Origin: an uncultured Acidobacteriota bacterium | GTDB lineage: Bacteria > Acidobacteriota > Blastocatellia > Pyrinomonadales > Pyrinomonadaceae | DNA length: 9,059 nucleotides | Direction of reading: 5' to 3' | Assembly (NCBI GenBank): GCA_902826505.1 | Contig: CADEFG010000157.1 | Location: 1-9,059 of the forward strand | In this document: piece after piece, positions 1 through 6,105 of the stretch | Position numbering within the stretch: the first letter of the stretch is position 1 | How the letters are laid out: every line of letters starts with the position of its first letter | Notes under the pieces: generated by a model | The model's database searches: none | Seen by the model: only the letters and a program-made list of their open reading frames with translations | What the model was told of the DNA's origin: nothing | Program-made: the position numbers and the translations under genes

Positions 1-357
1 CGCGCCGTGCTTCGCCGCGTTCAGGACATTGATGAAACAAAACAGGTGTTGCCCGAGAATTTTACGGTTGACGACATCGAAGTTTCGCTGACCGGACGAA
101 CCGCGAAAATCGGCGGCGAAGATTTGGGTTTAACTGCCGTCGAGTTCGATTTGCTGGTCGCGCTTCTGGAACAAGCCGGAAAGATCGTCAAAAAAGAAGA
201 TCTCAGCCAGCGCGTTTTAGACCGTCGGCTTTCGCCGTTTGACCGGAGTCTCGATATGCACGTCAGCAATCTGCGGAAAAAACTCGGTTTGCGCGGCGAC
301 GAAAGCGAACGGATCAAAACAATTCGCTCGGTCGGTTATATTTATACGGTTATTTAA
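1..357 (+). CDS. OmpR/CpxR-family response regulator, C-terminal DNA-binding part (5' end outside window)
   Basis: This is the C-terminal half of a response regulator. The frame is open from base 1, so the true start and the phospho-acceptor receiver domain lie upstream; the GTG at 7 is only an in-frame codon of the linker. Visible is a winged-helix effector domain of about 100 residues: the start of the fold (LTAVEFDLLVALLEQAGKIV), the stretch DRSLDMHVSNLRKKLG typical of the recognition helix, and the closing wing RSVGYIY. The LDMHVSNLRKKL wording is closest to the CpxR subgroup. Family members are usually about 230 residues, so roughly half is missing. It is followed 118 bp later by a sensor kinase on the same strand, its likely phosphodonor. 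The protein would act in the cytoplasm as a transcription factor; its targets cannot be read from this window. Confidence 0.93.
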   Translation, partial: RAVLRRVQDIDETKQVLPENFTVDDIEVSLTGRTAKIGGEDLGLTAVEFDLLVALLEQAGKIVKKEDLSQRVLDRRLSPFDRSLDMHVSNLRKKLGLRGDESERIKTIRSVGYIYTVI

Positions 358-464
358 ATTTTGGATTTTGGATTGTTTGCATTGATTGTCGGAAAACAAT
401 AAACAATTTCAATCGGCTTTTTCAGACCAAACAGCTTTTTGAGACCAAATCCAAAATCCAAAAT
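358..464. repeat. Inverted heptamer repeat (CCAAAAT units) between regulator and kinase genes
   Basis: A perfect 17-bp inverted repeat has arms at 358-374 (ATTTTGGATTTTGGATT) and 448-464 (AATCCAAAATCCAAAAT). The right arm continues as further 7-bp units (TCCAAAA/TCCAAAT) to about 470. The left arm begins right after the regulator's stop codon and the right side ends about 10 bases before the kinase ATG. The loop is 73 bases and contains its own short direct repeat. The pattern resembles heptamer-based dispersed repeats found in several bacterial genomes. In RNA it could form an AU-rich hairpin. There is no U-tract after the right arm, so it is not a standard terminator. Confidence 0.8.
416..449. 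repeat. Short direct repeat, 16 bp, period 18
   Basis: Two copies of GCTTTTT(C/G)AGACCAAA lie at 416-431 and 434-449, differing at one base. The second copy runs directly into the right arm of the surrounding inverted heptamer repeat. Confidence 0.75.
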
Positions 465-475
465 CCAAATTCGAA

Positions 476-1843
476 ATGAGTCTTTTCTTAAAAATATTTT
501 TATGGTTCTGGTTTGCGATCGCGATGCTGATCGGGGTTTTCAGTTTTGTCAGCTGGTCAACGCAAAACGAGCCGATCGTCCGGCAATGGCGCATTTTGTT
601 TGCCGATTCTTTTAATGTTCAGGTGCAAACTGCCGGACAGATCTTTCAAAACGAAGGACAAAAAGGCTTGGATGAATATCTCGGGCGATTAAAGTCTTCC
701 GATCGTGTGACGGCGATCGCTTTTTACAATCAAAACCGTAATCGGATTTCCGGCGACGAGCTTCCGGTAAACGGATTAAAACTTTTTGACCAGGCGATTC
801 AGAGCGAGCAGGTGGAATTTGACCGCCTTCCCGACGAAACCTACGCGGCAAAAAAAATACGTCTCAATAATTCCACCGATTTTGTGATGATCATTCAGCT
901 CAAACGCCTTCAGCCGCTCAACGCAACTGACCGCAATACGTGGATTTTACGTATTTTAGCCGTGATTTTAACGGGCGGCTTGGTTTGTTACGGCTTGGCG
1001 CGGTATCTGACTTCGCCGGTCGGCAAGCTCCGGCAGGCGACGAAAAAATTCGCGAGCGGCGAGCTGCAAACGCGCGTCGGTAAAAAGGTCAGTCGCGGCG
1101 GCGACGAACTTTCGCAGCTTGCCCGCGATTTCGACGATATGGCGGAACGTATCGAATCGCTCGTAACTTCCGAAAAACGTCTGACGCAGGATATTTCGCA
1201 CGAACTGCGCTCGCCGCTCGCGCGGATGAACGTGGCGCTCGAAATCGCCAAACAAAAGGCAAATCCGGAAACTCAGCCGAATTTAGAACGAATCGAAAAG
1301 GAATCGAATCGTTTGAACGAGATGATCTCGCGGCTTTTGATCCTTTCAAAGCTCGAAAGCGGCGCGCAGGAACTCGAAAAACAAAAAGTCAATCTGAAAA
1401 AGGTCGTCGAGGAAATTGTCGCGGACGCAGATTTTGAAGCCCAGGCGAAGGACAAAGCCGTCCGCATTACGGCAATCGAGGACAGTCGGTTCTTAGGCAG
1501 TGAAAATCTTTTGCGAAGCGCGGTCGAGAATGTTTTGCGAAACGCGGTGCGCTACACGGAGGAAAAAACGGCGGTCGAAGTTTCGCTGCGAAATCTGAAC
1601 GGCGATGCGGTGATCGACATTAAAGATTACGGTGGCGGCGTGCCCGAAGACGAGCTTGAAAATCTGTTTCGCCCGTTTTACCGCATCGGCGAAGCCCGGG
1701 AAAGAAAGTCCGGCGGTGTCGGGCTCGGATTGGCGATCGCCCAACGCGCCGTTTTCGCGCATAAAGGCACGATTCAGGCAAAAAACACCGGCAACGGTTT
1801 GCAGGTCGAGATCAAACTACCCCGGAACGGCGGGCATCAATAA
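476..1843 (+). CDS. CpxA-type membrane sensor histidine kinase
   Basis: A complete 455-residue sensor kinase that would autophosphorylate on His242 and pass the phosphate to the regulator encoded just upstream. In order: N-terminal membrane helix (about 4-27), a periplasmic sensor segment of about 125 residues with no recognised fold, a second membrane helix (about 156-176), HAMP linker (about 172-226), dimerisation/H box SHELRSPLARM (H242), N box ENVLRNAVRY (N356), G1 box DYGGGVP (384-390), F box LFRPFYR (397-403) and G2 box VGLGLAIA (415-422). All catalytic motifs are intact. HELRSPLAR and the small sensor domain fit the CpxA/EnvZ class. The start at 476 is forced: the frame runs back to a TGA at 440 without another ATG, GTG or TTG. 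No Shine-Dalgarno sequence precedes it; the position is filled by the CCAAAAT repeat. Its last 32 bases overlap the convergent gene on the other strand. Confidence 0.95.
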   Translation: MSLFLKIFLWFWFAIAMLIGVFSFVSWSTQNEPIVRQWRILFADSFNVQVQTAGQIFQNEGQKGLDEYLGRLKSSDRVTAIAFYNQNRNRISGDELPVNGLKLFDQAIQSEQVEFDRLPDETYAAKKIRLNNSTDFVMIIQLKRLQPLNATDRNTWILRILAVILTGGLVCYGLARYLTSPVGKLRQATKKFASGELQTRVGKKVSRGGDELSQLARDFDDMAERIESLVTSEKRLTQDISHELRSPLARMNVALEIAKQKANPETQPNLERIEKESNRLNEMISRLLILSKLESGAQELEKQKVNLKKVVEEIVADADFEAQAKDKAVRITAIEDSRFLGSENLLRSAVENVLRNAVRYTEEKTAVEVSLRNLNGDAVIDIKDYGGGVPEDELENLFRPFYRIGEARERKSGGVGLGLAIAQRAVFAHKGTIQAKNTGNGLQVEIKLPRNGGHQ

Positions 1844-2210
1844 AGGATTTTACGCATAAAATCACAAAAACAAGACAGATAATTGCCGTTAAAAATTGCG
1901 AAACAACCGCGACCGGGCGTTCGGCAGTACCGTTAAAAAGAGACGGAAGTTTGAGAACGCTGGAAACGGTCGCCAAAAAACCGAGCAACCCGACAATCAC
2001 TGCGGCGTGCATCAGATGTTTTCGCAAGTTTTCTTTGCTCTTTGCCAGAAAACCCAAAATCGCCAAGATCAAACCCAAAACCGCCGGAATCAAAGCCGTC
2101 AAAACCTTTGTCACGGGCGTGTCGGGCGGCAGCGTCGAAGCCGCATAACCGAATCCGCCGAGACCGACCAAAATAAGTAAAATTCCGAATGTGATCGCCG
2201 TTGAAGGCAT
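1812..2210 (-). CDS. Four-helix membrane protein of unknown function
   Basis: A 132-residue, strongly hydrophobic protein that I cannot assign to a named family. Four membrane helices are evident at about 4-24, 35-56, 67-88 and 100-122. The basic loop KSKENLRKH (57-65) and the basic tail KSFIDARR (121-128) suggest both ends face the cytoplasm. Glycine-rich helices (ILVGLGGFGYAAS, LIPAVLGLILAILGF) suggest tight helix packing. There are no catalytic motifs. The start is supported by GAGG (plus-strand 2221-2224) ten bases upstream of the ATG. The 3' end runs 32 bp into the convergent kinase gene, and no terminator separates the two. Reality of the gene is supported by length, consistent topology and an upstream site; function is unknown. 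Confidence 0.8.
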   Translation of the reverse strand: MPSTAITFGILLILVGLGGFGYAASTLPPDTPVTKVLTALIPAVLGLILAILGFLAKSKENLRKHLMHAAVIVGLLGFLATVSSVLKLPSLFNGTAERPVAVVSQFLTAIICLVFVILCVKSFIDARRSGVV

Positions 2211-2236
2211 AAAATTTTAACCTCGCAAAATAAGTC

Positions 2237-2263
2237 TTTTTAACAAATTAACAGATTTGTCAA
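2237..2263 (-). promoter_or_regulatory. Possible sigma-70-like promoter for the 4-TM gene at 1812-2210
   Basis: On the minus strand a perfect -35 hexamer TTGACA (plus 2258-2263) is followed after 15 bases by TAAAAA (plus 2237-2242), about 27 bases before the ATG. The spacer is short and the -10 is a weak match. The region also has a small palindrome, ACAAAT-N6-ATTTGT (2243-2260), overlapping the -35. Confidence 0.3.
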
Positions 2264-2325
2264 AGAAAAACTAAACCCAAAAAATTTACAAAGCCCATTC
2301 AAAACAACTAACAATTAAATTTGAG

Positions 2326-2940
2326 TTATTTTACGGCATCGATTTCCTTTGACAATTTATCGGCGAGCGCCTTGTTGAGCGGTTCGAGTTTTTGCAATTG
2401 CTGGCGCGCGCCGATCTTATTGTTCAAGCCGATGTAGGTCAAACCCATCCCGTAATAAGCATTGGCGTTGTTGGGTTCAAAGCCGATGACCTTTTGATAT
2501 TGGACGATCGCGTATTCAAATTTCTTCAGGGCGCGCTGATTTTCGCCCAAAGCCATCAGCTTTTCGACGGATTTATAATCACTCTTGACGGCTTGTTCGA
2601 AATGCGGCAGCGAGGTTTCGTATTCCTTGCGGTTGTAATAAATATTGCCGAGATAATAATGCGCGTTGGCGTGGTTCGGTTCGGCGGCTAAAACTTCCTT
2701 GAAACCCGTTTCGGCTTTGTCGTAATTTTTGGCGTTGTAATCGTTTAAGGCTTGCTCGTAATTTCCGCTTTTTGCCGGACTGGTTTGCGCCGAAGGCGAC
2801 GGCTGGACGGATTTTTCGGCGGTCGGCGTGGTTTGTTCGGGCGTTCGTGAACTTCGCGTCGTGTTTGCCGACGGCGTTTTGAAACATGCGGAAACGATAA
2901 ATAAAACGGAAATCAACAAAACAAACTGGATTTTATTCAT
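2326..2940 (-). CDS. TPR-repeat lipoprotein
   Basis: A 204-residue exported lipoprotein. The N-terminus is a hydrophobic signal ending in the lipobox VSAC, with Cys19 as the lipidation site. A Ser/Thr/Pro-rich tether of about 38 residues follows (21-58). The rest is four TPR motifs of about 34 residues (approximately 58-90, 91-124, 125-158 and 159-191), with typical signatures such as ANAHYYLGNIYYNRKEYETS and NANAYYGMGLTYIGLNN. Such proteins are scaffolds for protein contacts at the membrane; the partner cannot be deduced. It would be anchored by its lipid to the inner or outer membrane with the TPR domain in the periplasm. The start is fixed by the signal peptide; AAAGGA lies about 10 bases upstream but overlaps a promoter-like sequence. 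The 115 bp downstream show no convincing terminator. Confidence 0.93.
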   Translation of the reverse strand: MNKIQFVLLISVLFIVSACFKTPSANTTRSSRTPEQTTPTAEKSVQPSPSAQTSPAKSGNYEQALNDYNAKNYDKAETGFKEVLAAEPNHANAHYYLGNIYYNRKEYETSLPHFEQAVKSDYKSVEKLMALGENQRALKKFEYAIVQYQKVIGFEPNNANAYYGMGLTYIGLNNKIGARQQLQKLEPLNKALADKLSKEIDAVK

Positions 2941-2946
2941 TTTGAG

Positions 2947-2975
2947 ATTATCCTTTGAAACGCTTCAGAGTTCAA
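2947..2975 (-). promoter_or_regulatory. Candidate sigma-70-like promoter of the TPR lipoprotein gene
   Basis: On the minus strand TTGAAC (plus 2970-2975), a 17-base spacer and GATAAT (plus 2947-2952) match the -35/-10 pattern at 4/6 and 5/6. The -10 ends six bases before the ATG at 2940, so transcription from it would start at or next to the start codon, giving a leaderless message. Confidence 0.4.
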
Positions 2976-2985
2976 ATGGCGGTTG

Positions 2986-3083
2986 TTTTTGACAACAGAT
3001 TACACGGATTACACGGATTTTTTAAACATTTTGATAAAAACAATAAAATGATCTGTGAAATTTGTGCAATCTGTTGTCAAAAA
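2986..3083. repeat. Long imperfect inverted repeat able to fold as one hairpin
   Basis: Arms 2986-3018 and 3051-3083 pair over 33 positions. The outer 16 bp are perfect (TTTTTGACAACAGATT and its complement). Inward there are two mismatches (3002/3067 and 3011/3058) and three G-T pairs (3006/3063, 3007/3062, 3015/3054). The left arm contains two tandem copies of ATTACACGG (2999-3016). The loop is about 32 AT-rich bases. The element fills most of the 148-bp gap between the hydrolase stop and the TPR lipoprotein start. No U-tract follows the stem on either strand, so a classical terminator is unlikely. It resembles dispersed intergenic repeats built from AATCTGTG-type words. Confidence 0.8.
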
Positions 3084-3088
3084 GAATG

Positions 3089-5053
3089 TTATTTTTTGAT
3101 AACCGGCAAAACGATCATCGAACCGTTTTTGCCGCCGTAATAAACGCGTTCCGTCGCTTTTTGGAAATCGGCTTGGGTCGCCGTTTTGTAGTTTTCCATA
3201 AATTTTTGCGGATTTCGCGCAACGAGCGGAAACCAGGTGCTTTGGATCTGGATCATGATCCGATGACCTTTCTTAAACGTGTGCGCGACGCCCGGCATTG
3301 TATATTCGATTTTCGCCACCTCATTCGGTTTGAGCGGTTCGGGTTTCTCAAACGAATTTCTAAACCGCGCCGGAAACGGTTCGCCGCGAAGGAGCATTTG
3401 ATAACCGCCGGGCTGAAAGACCGACCACGCCGAATTTTCGGGCGGGCGGAGGCGTTCGGGCTGACCGTTCGGTAATTTGCTGCCGGTTTCCGGATAGTTG
3501 TAATCGTCGGGGAAAACGTCGATCAATTTGACGACGAAATCTGAATCCGTGCCGCTCGATGAGATAAAAAGATACGGTTTGATGTCGCCGGCGATCGTTA
3601 CATCTTCGGTCAAGGGTTCGGTCTGATAAACCAGCACGTCGGGTCTGCCGGAAACGAAACGCTGGTCTTCGGTCATAAAATCACGCGGGTAATTCGCGGT
3701 GATCTTCTGCGTGTACGGAACAGGTTTCAGCGGGTCGGAAACGTATTCGTTAAATCCGCCGTCGCCTTTTAAAGCGTCCGGCGAAAATGTTAAACCGCCG
3801 TTTGCCGTCAGATAAAGCGCGGTGTCCGTCCCGACGGTCGGATTATATTCGTTGAACGCTTTCCATTCGTGCGCGCCGGTGTCAAAGAGATTTACTTCCT
3901 TGAGGCGCGAAATATCGCCTTTATCCTTTAAAAAATGGTTGAAAAAGGGAAGTTCGAGCTGTTCGCGGTAATATTTCCCGGTTTTCTGTCCGAAATAAGC
4001 CGTCCCGAGCCAATCGCCGTCGTTTCGCGACCAGCCGCCGTGATCCCATGGTCCGACGACGAGGACATTAAAAATTCCCGGATTTTGTTTTTCGATATGT
4101 TGATAGGTATTCAGTGCGCCGTAAAGATCTTCGTTGTCATACCAGCCGCCGACGGTCATCGTCGCGCATTTGATATTTTTAAGGCGCGGCAAAATGTTGC
4201 GGTCTTTCCAGAATTGATCGTAATTTGGATGCGCCATCATATCGTCCCAAAATTTGATCCGCGTGCCGAGCGCGGTTTGGTAATAATCGGCAACTTCCTT
4301 TAAGCCGCCGAGCGCCAGAAAGAAATCATAGCCGTCCGCCGTCTGACGACCTTTCCACTGTTTGATATATGCAAAATCAAAGTTCGGCGTCGGGCGATAT
4401 TGACCGAAACCTCTGAAGAACGAGAAATTCTGCGCCAGAAATAAAGCGCCGTTGTGGTGCATATCATCACCCGCATACCAGTCGCCGATCGGGGCTTGCG
4501 GCGAACACGCCTTGAGTGCCGGATGCGAATCGATCGAACCGGCGGAAGTGTAAAAACCCGGATACGAAATGCCGTAAGTTCCGACGCGTCCGTTATTGTT
4601 CGCGACGTTTTTAATGAGCCAGTCGATCGTGTCGTAGGTATCGGTCGATTCGTCGATGTCTTTCGGCGTTTTGTTGTCGATATCGGGGCGCACGTCCTCG
4701 AATTCGCCTTCGGACATCGTTTTTCCGCGCACATCCTGATTTGCGAAAATATAACCTTCACGCGCATAAAGCTCCGATGGTCCCAAACTCCCGCGAAATT
4801 TATCCGCGCCGTAGGGACCGACCGTGTAAGGCGTGCGATTGAGCAGGATCGGATACTTCACCGATTTATCCTTCGGTTCATAAATGGAAGTAAAAAGTTT
4901 AACGCCGTCGCGCATCGGGATCATCACCTCGCGTTTGGTGTAATTTTCCTGAATATATTTGGCAAGTTCGGTTTGCGGCTGCGCGGTTTGCGCGTGCAGA
5001 GCAACAATCGAACCGAGAATCAACAATAAAAGAGCCAAGTATTTAATTTTCAT
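3089..5053 (-). CDS. Secreted CocE/NonD-family hydrolase, alpha-amino acid ester hydrolase-like (peptidase S15 fold)
   Basis: A 654-residue exported serine hydrolase. A signal peptide (about 1-21) is followed by an alpha/beta-hydrolase domain and a C-terminal jelly-roll domain (from about 380), the layout of the X-Pro dipeptidyl-peptidase/CocE family. The nucleophile elbow is GISYPG with Ser163; Asp306 in GGWYDNEDLYG and His338 in GPWDHGG complete the triad. Tyr76 in NRTPY fits the oxyanion-hole tyrosine. The acidic pair Glu308/Asp309 next to the catalytic Asp, plus Asp196 or Asp197 in AGDDMHH, match the carboxylate cluster that binds the substrate amino group in alpha-amino acid ester hydrolases. 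Length fits that group (about 640-670). A likely activity is hydrolysis or acyl transfer on alpha-amino esters or amides in the periplasm; the natural substrate is unknown. No clear Shine-Dalgarno site precedes the ATG, and a long inverted repeat ends eight bases upstream of it. Confidence 0.93.
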   Translation of the reverse strand: MKIKYLALLLLILGSIVALHAQTAQPQTELAKYIQENYTKREVMIPMRDGVKLFTSIYEPKDKSVKYPILLNRTPYTVGPYGADKFRGSLGPSELYAREGYIFANQDVRGKTMSEGEFEDVRPDIDNKTPKDIDESTDTYDTIDWLIKNVANNNGRVGTYGISYPGFYTSAGSIDSHPALKACSPQAPIGDWYAGDDMHHNGALFLAQNFSFFRGFGQYRPTPNFDFAYIKQWKGRQTADGYDFFLALGGLKEVADYYQTALGTRIKFWDDMMAHPNYDQFWKDRNILPRLKNIKCATMTVGGWYDNEDLYGALNTYQHIEKQNPGIFNVLVVGPWDHGGWSRNDGDWLGTAYFGQKTGKYYREQLELPFFNHFLKDKGDISRLKEVNLFDTGAHEWKAFNEYNPTVGTDTALYLTANGGLTFSPDALKGDGGFNEYVSDPLKPVPYTQKITANYPRDFMTEDQRFVSGRPDVLVYQTEPLTEDVTIAGDIKPYLFISSSGTDSDFVVKLIDVFPDDYNYPETGSKLPNGQPERLRPPENSAWSVFQPGGYQMLLRGEPFPARFRNSFEKPEPLKPNEVAKIEYTMPGVAHTFKKGHRIMIQIQSTWFPLVARNPQKFMENYKTATQADFQKATERVYYGGKNGSMIVLPVIKK

Positions 5054-5061
5054 AATTCGTA

Positions 5062-5165
5062 GTCAGAACCATCGGCGGTAGCGGATGGTTTAATTTTACG
5101 TTTCAGACATCAGCAGTTTTTTCAATTATCGAATTTAACCATCCGCTACCGCAGACGGTTCTGAC
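5062..5165. repeat. 104-bp inverted-repeat element (MITE/REP-like) upstream of the hydrolase gene
   Basis: Arms 5062-5095 and 5132-5165 pair over 34 positions with only three mismatches (5071/5156, 5074/5153, 5091/5136). The arm reads GTCAGAACC-N6-GGTAGCGGATGGTT and is GC-rich, unlike its surroundings. The central 36 bases are unpaired. It lies exactly between the terminator of the SIMPL gene and the start of the hydrolase gene. No target-site duplication is obvious at its edges. It may be a dispersed repeat or a non-autonomous element; it could also fold in the leader of the hydrolase mRNA. Confidence 0.85.
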
Positions 5166-5200
5166 AAAAAAATAGACGAGTTAAAATACTCGCCTATTTT
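5166..5200 (-). terminator. Intrinsic terminator of the SIMPL gene
   Basis: On the minus strand AAAATAGGCGAG, an 8-base loop and CTCGTCTATTTT form a 12-bp stem with one G-U pair, ending in a run of seven T. It starts 25 bases after the SIMPL stop codon. Confidence 0.85.
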
Positions 5201-5225
5201 CCCGCAATTACATGGCAATTACAAA

Positions 5226-5963
5226 CTACCGCCGCGCGTCGATTTCGACGACGAGCGTGACTTGCCCGCGGACGTTGAGCGAGCCTGCCTGAATTTGGGT
5301 TTTATACTCGGGTTTTGCGGTTGAATTGGCAACTGTCGAGGCATTTGAATAAACGATCGGGGTCGGGGTCGAGCCGCCCTCGACGGTTTCGACGACGCGG
5401 ACGATTTTCCCGCCCAGATTAAGGGCGATCGCTTCGGCTTTTGCCATTGCCTGTTTGGTCGCCGTCCCGAGCGCGTCGCCGCGTTTGGTGCTGTCATCGC
5501 GCAGGACGAACGAAATTCCCTCGACGCTGTTCGCGCCCGCTCTGGTCGCCGCGTCGATCAACCCGCCGACCTGATCCAAATTATCGGTCGTCACCGTAAT
5601 CGTATTGCGCGCTTCGTAGCCGACGATTTTGGGCATTCCGTTGCCGGAATAATCCTGTTCCGGAGTTAAATTGTAATTACTGGTTTTGACTTCCTGTTTC
5701 GCGCCGCCCGCCAAAGTTTGCAAAGCTTTCAGCACGCCTTCGATTTTCCGTGCGTTTTCGGTTTGCGCCGTGACGGCTTGGGCGTTTTTCGTGACGACCG
5801 AGAACGACACGATCGCCGTGTCGGGCGGCACTTCCGAAAGCGATTCGCCGACGACCGTGACGCGCGTAAAATTGTTTGAAACCGGGCGATAATGATAGAG
5901 CGCGGCGGCAAACAAGACAAGACCGATTGTAATTAACACAAACTTCAAAATGTTCGTTTTCAT
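5226..5963 (-). CDS. SIMPL domain-containing (DUF541, YggE-like) exported protein
   Basis: A 245-residue protein with an N-terminal membrane helix or uncleaved signal (about 6-24) and a SIMPL/DUF541 domain over most of the rest. Family hallmarks are VTVVGESLSEVPPDTAIVSF near the start of the domain (35-54), KTSNYNLTPEQDY (93-105), GYEARNTITVTTDNLDQVG (115-133), the strongly conserved LIDAATRAGANSVEGISF (135-152), and a lysine/alanine helix around ATKQAMAKAEAIA (168-180). Members such as E. coli YggE are periplasmic and linked to tolerance of oxidative stress, but the biochemical activity is not settled. The start is supported by a strong GAGGAGGG (plus 5974-5981) ten bases upstream. A strong terminator follows, so it is probably transcribed alone. 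Confidence 0.95.
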   Translation of the reverse strand: MKTNILKFVLITIGLVLFAAALYHYRPVSNNFTRVTVVGESLSEVPPDTAIVSFSVVTKNAQAVTAQTENARKIEGVLKALQTLAGGAKQEVKTSNYNLTPEQDYSGNGMPKIVGYEARNTITVTTDNLDQVGGLIDAATRAGANSVEGISFVLRDDSTKRGDALGTATKQAMAKAEAIALNLGGKIVRVVETVEGGSTPTPIVYSNASTVANSTAKPEYKTQIQAGSLNVRGQVTLVVEIDARR

Positions 5964-5973
5964 AACACTAAAT

Positions 5974-5981
5974 CCCTCCTC
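5974..5981 (-). promoter_or_regulatory. Strong ribosome binding site of the SIMPL gene
   Basis: The minus strand reads GAGGAGGG ten bases before the ATG at 5963, an almost full match to the anti-Shine-Dalgarno sequence. It confirms this start. Confidence 0.85.
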
Positions 5982-6045
5982 AAAGATTTGTGTTTAGAAC
6001 GGTTCAAATAATTCCGGCTTGCAAAATAATTTAAAAAATTTCCGC

Positions 6046-6084
6046 AAAAAAACAAAAACAGGCGAAAAAAAAATTCGCCTGTTT
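6046..6084 (-). terminator. Intrinsic terminator of the eight-repeat TPR gene
   Basis: On the minus strand AAACAGGCGAA, a loop of seven T and TTCGCCTGTTT form a perfect 11-bp stem, followed by TTG and seven T. It begins 21 bases after the stop codon at 6106. Confidence 0.88.
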
Positions 6085-6105
6085 GCCGTGCAAATTAATA
6101 ATTGG

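Noticed and set aside
7..9. GTG considered as the real start of the regulator gene
   Set aside because: No ribosome site, the frame is open from base 1, and the receiver domain is expected upstream.
358..470. CRISPR array considered because of regularly repeated words
   Set aside because: The units are 7-bp heptamers without spacers of uniform length and no cas genes are present.
2232..2272. Imperfect AT-rich hairpin considered as terminator for the TPR lipoprotein gene
   Set aside because: The only solid pairing is a 6-bp AT stem, no U-run follows on the minus strand, and it lies over 50 bases past the stop codon.
2986..3083. Hairpin considered as a bidirectional intrinsic terminator
   Set aside because: The arms are followed by A-runs rather than T-runs on both strands; listed as a repeat instead.
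2955..3140. Small plus-strand open frame through the 2986-3083 hairpin
   Set aside because: The peptide (ICEICAICCQK-type) is what this repeat gives in translation and it enters the hydrolase gene antisense. Not a gene.
4454..5029. Long plus-strand open frame (191 codons) antisense to the ester hydrolase
   Set aside because: It lies wholly inside a gene with intact catalytic motifs, and its arginine/isoleucine-rich product has no recognisable domain. It is a shadow frame.
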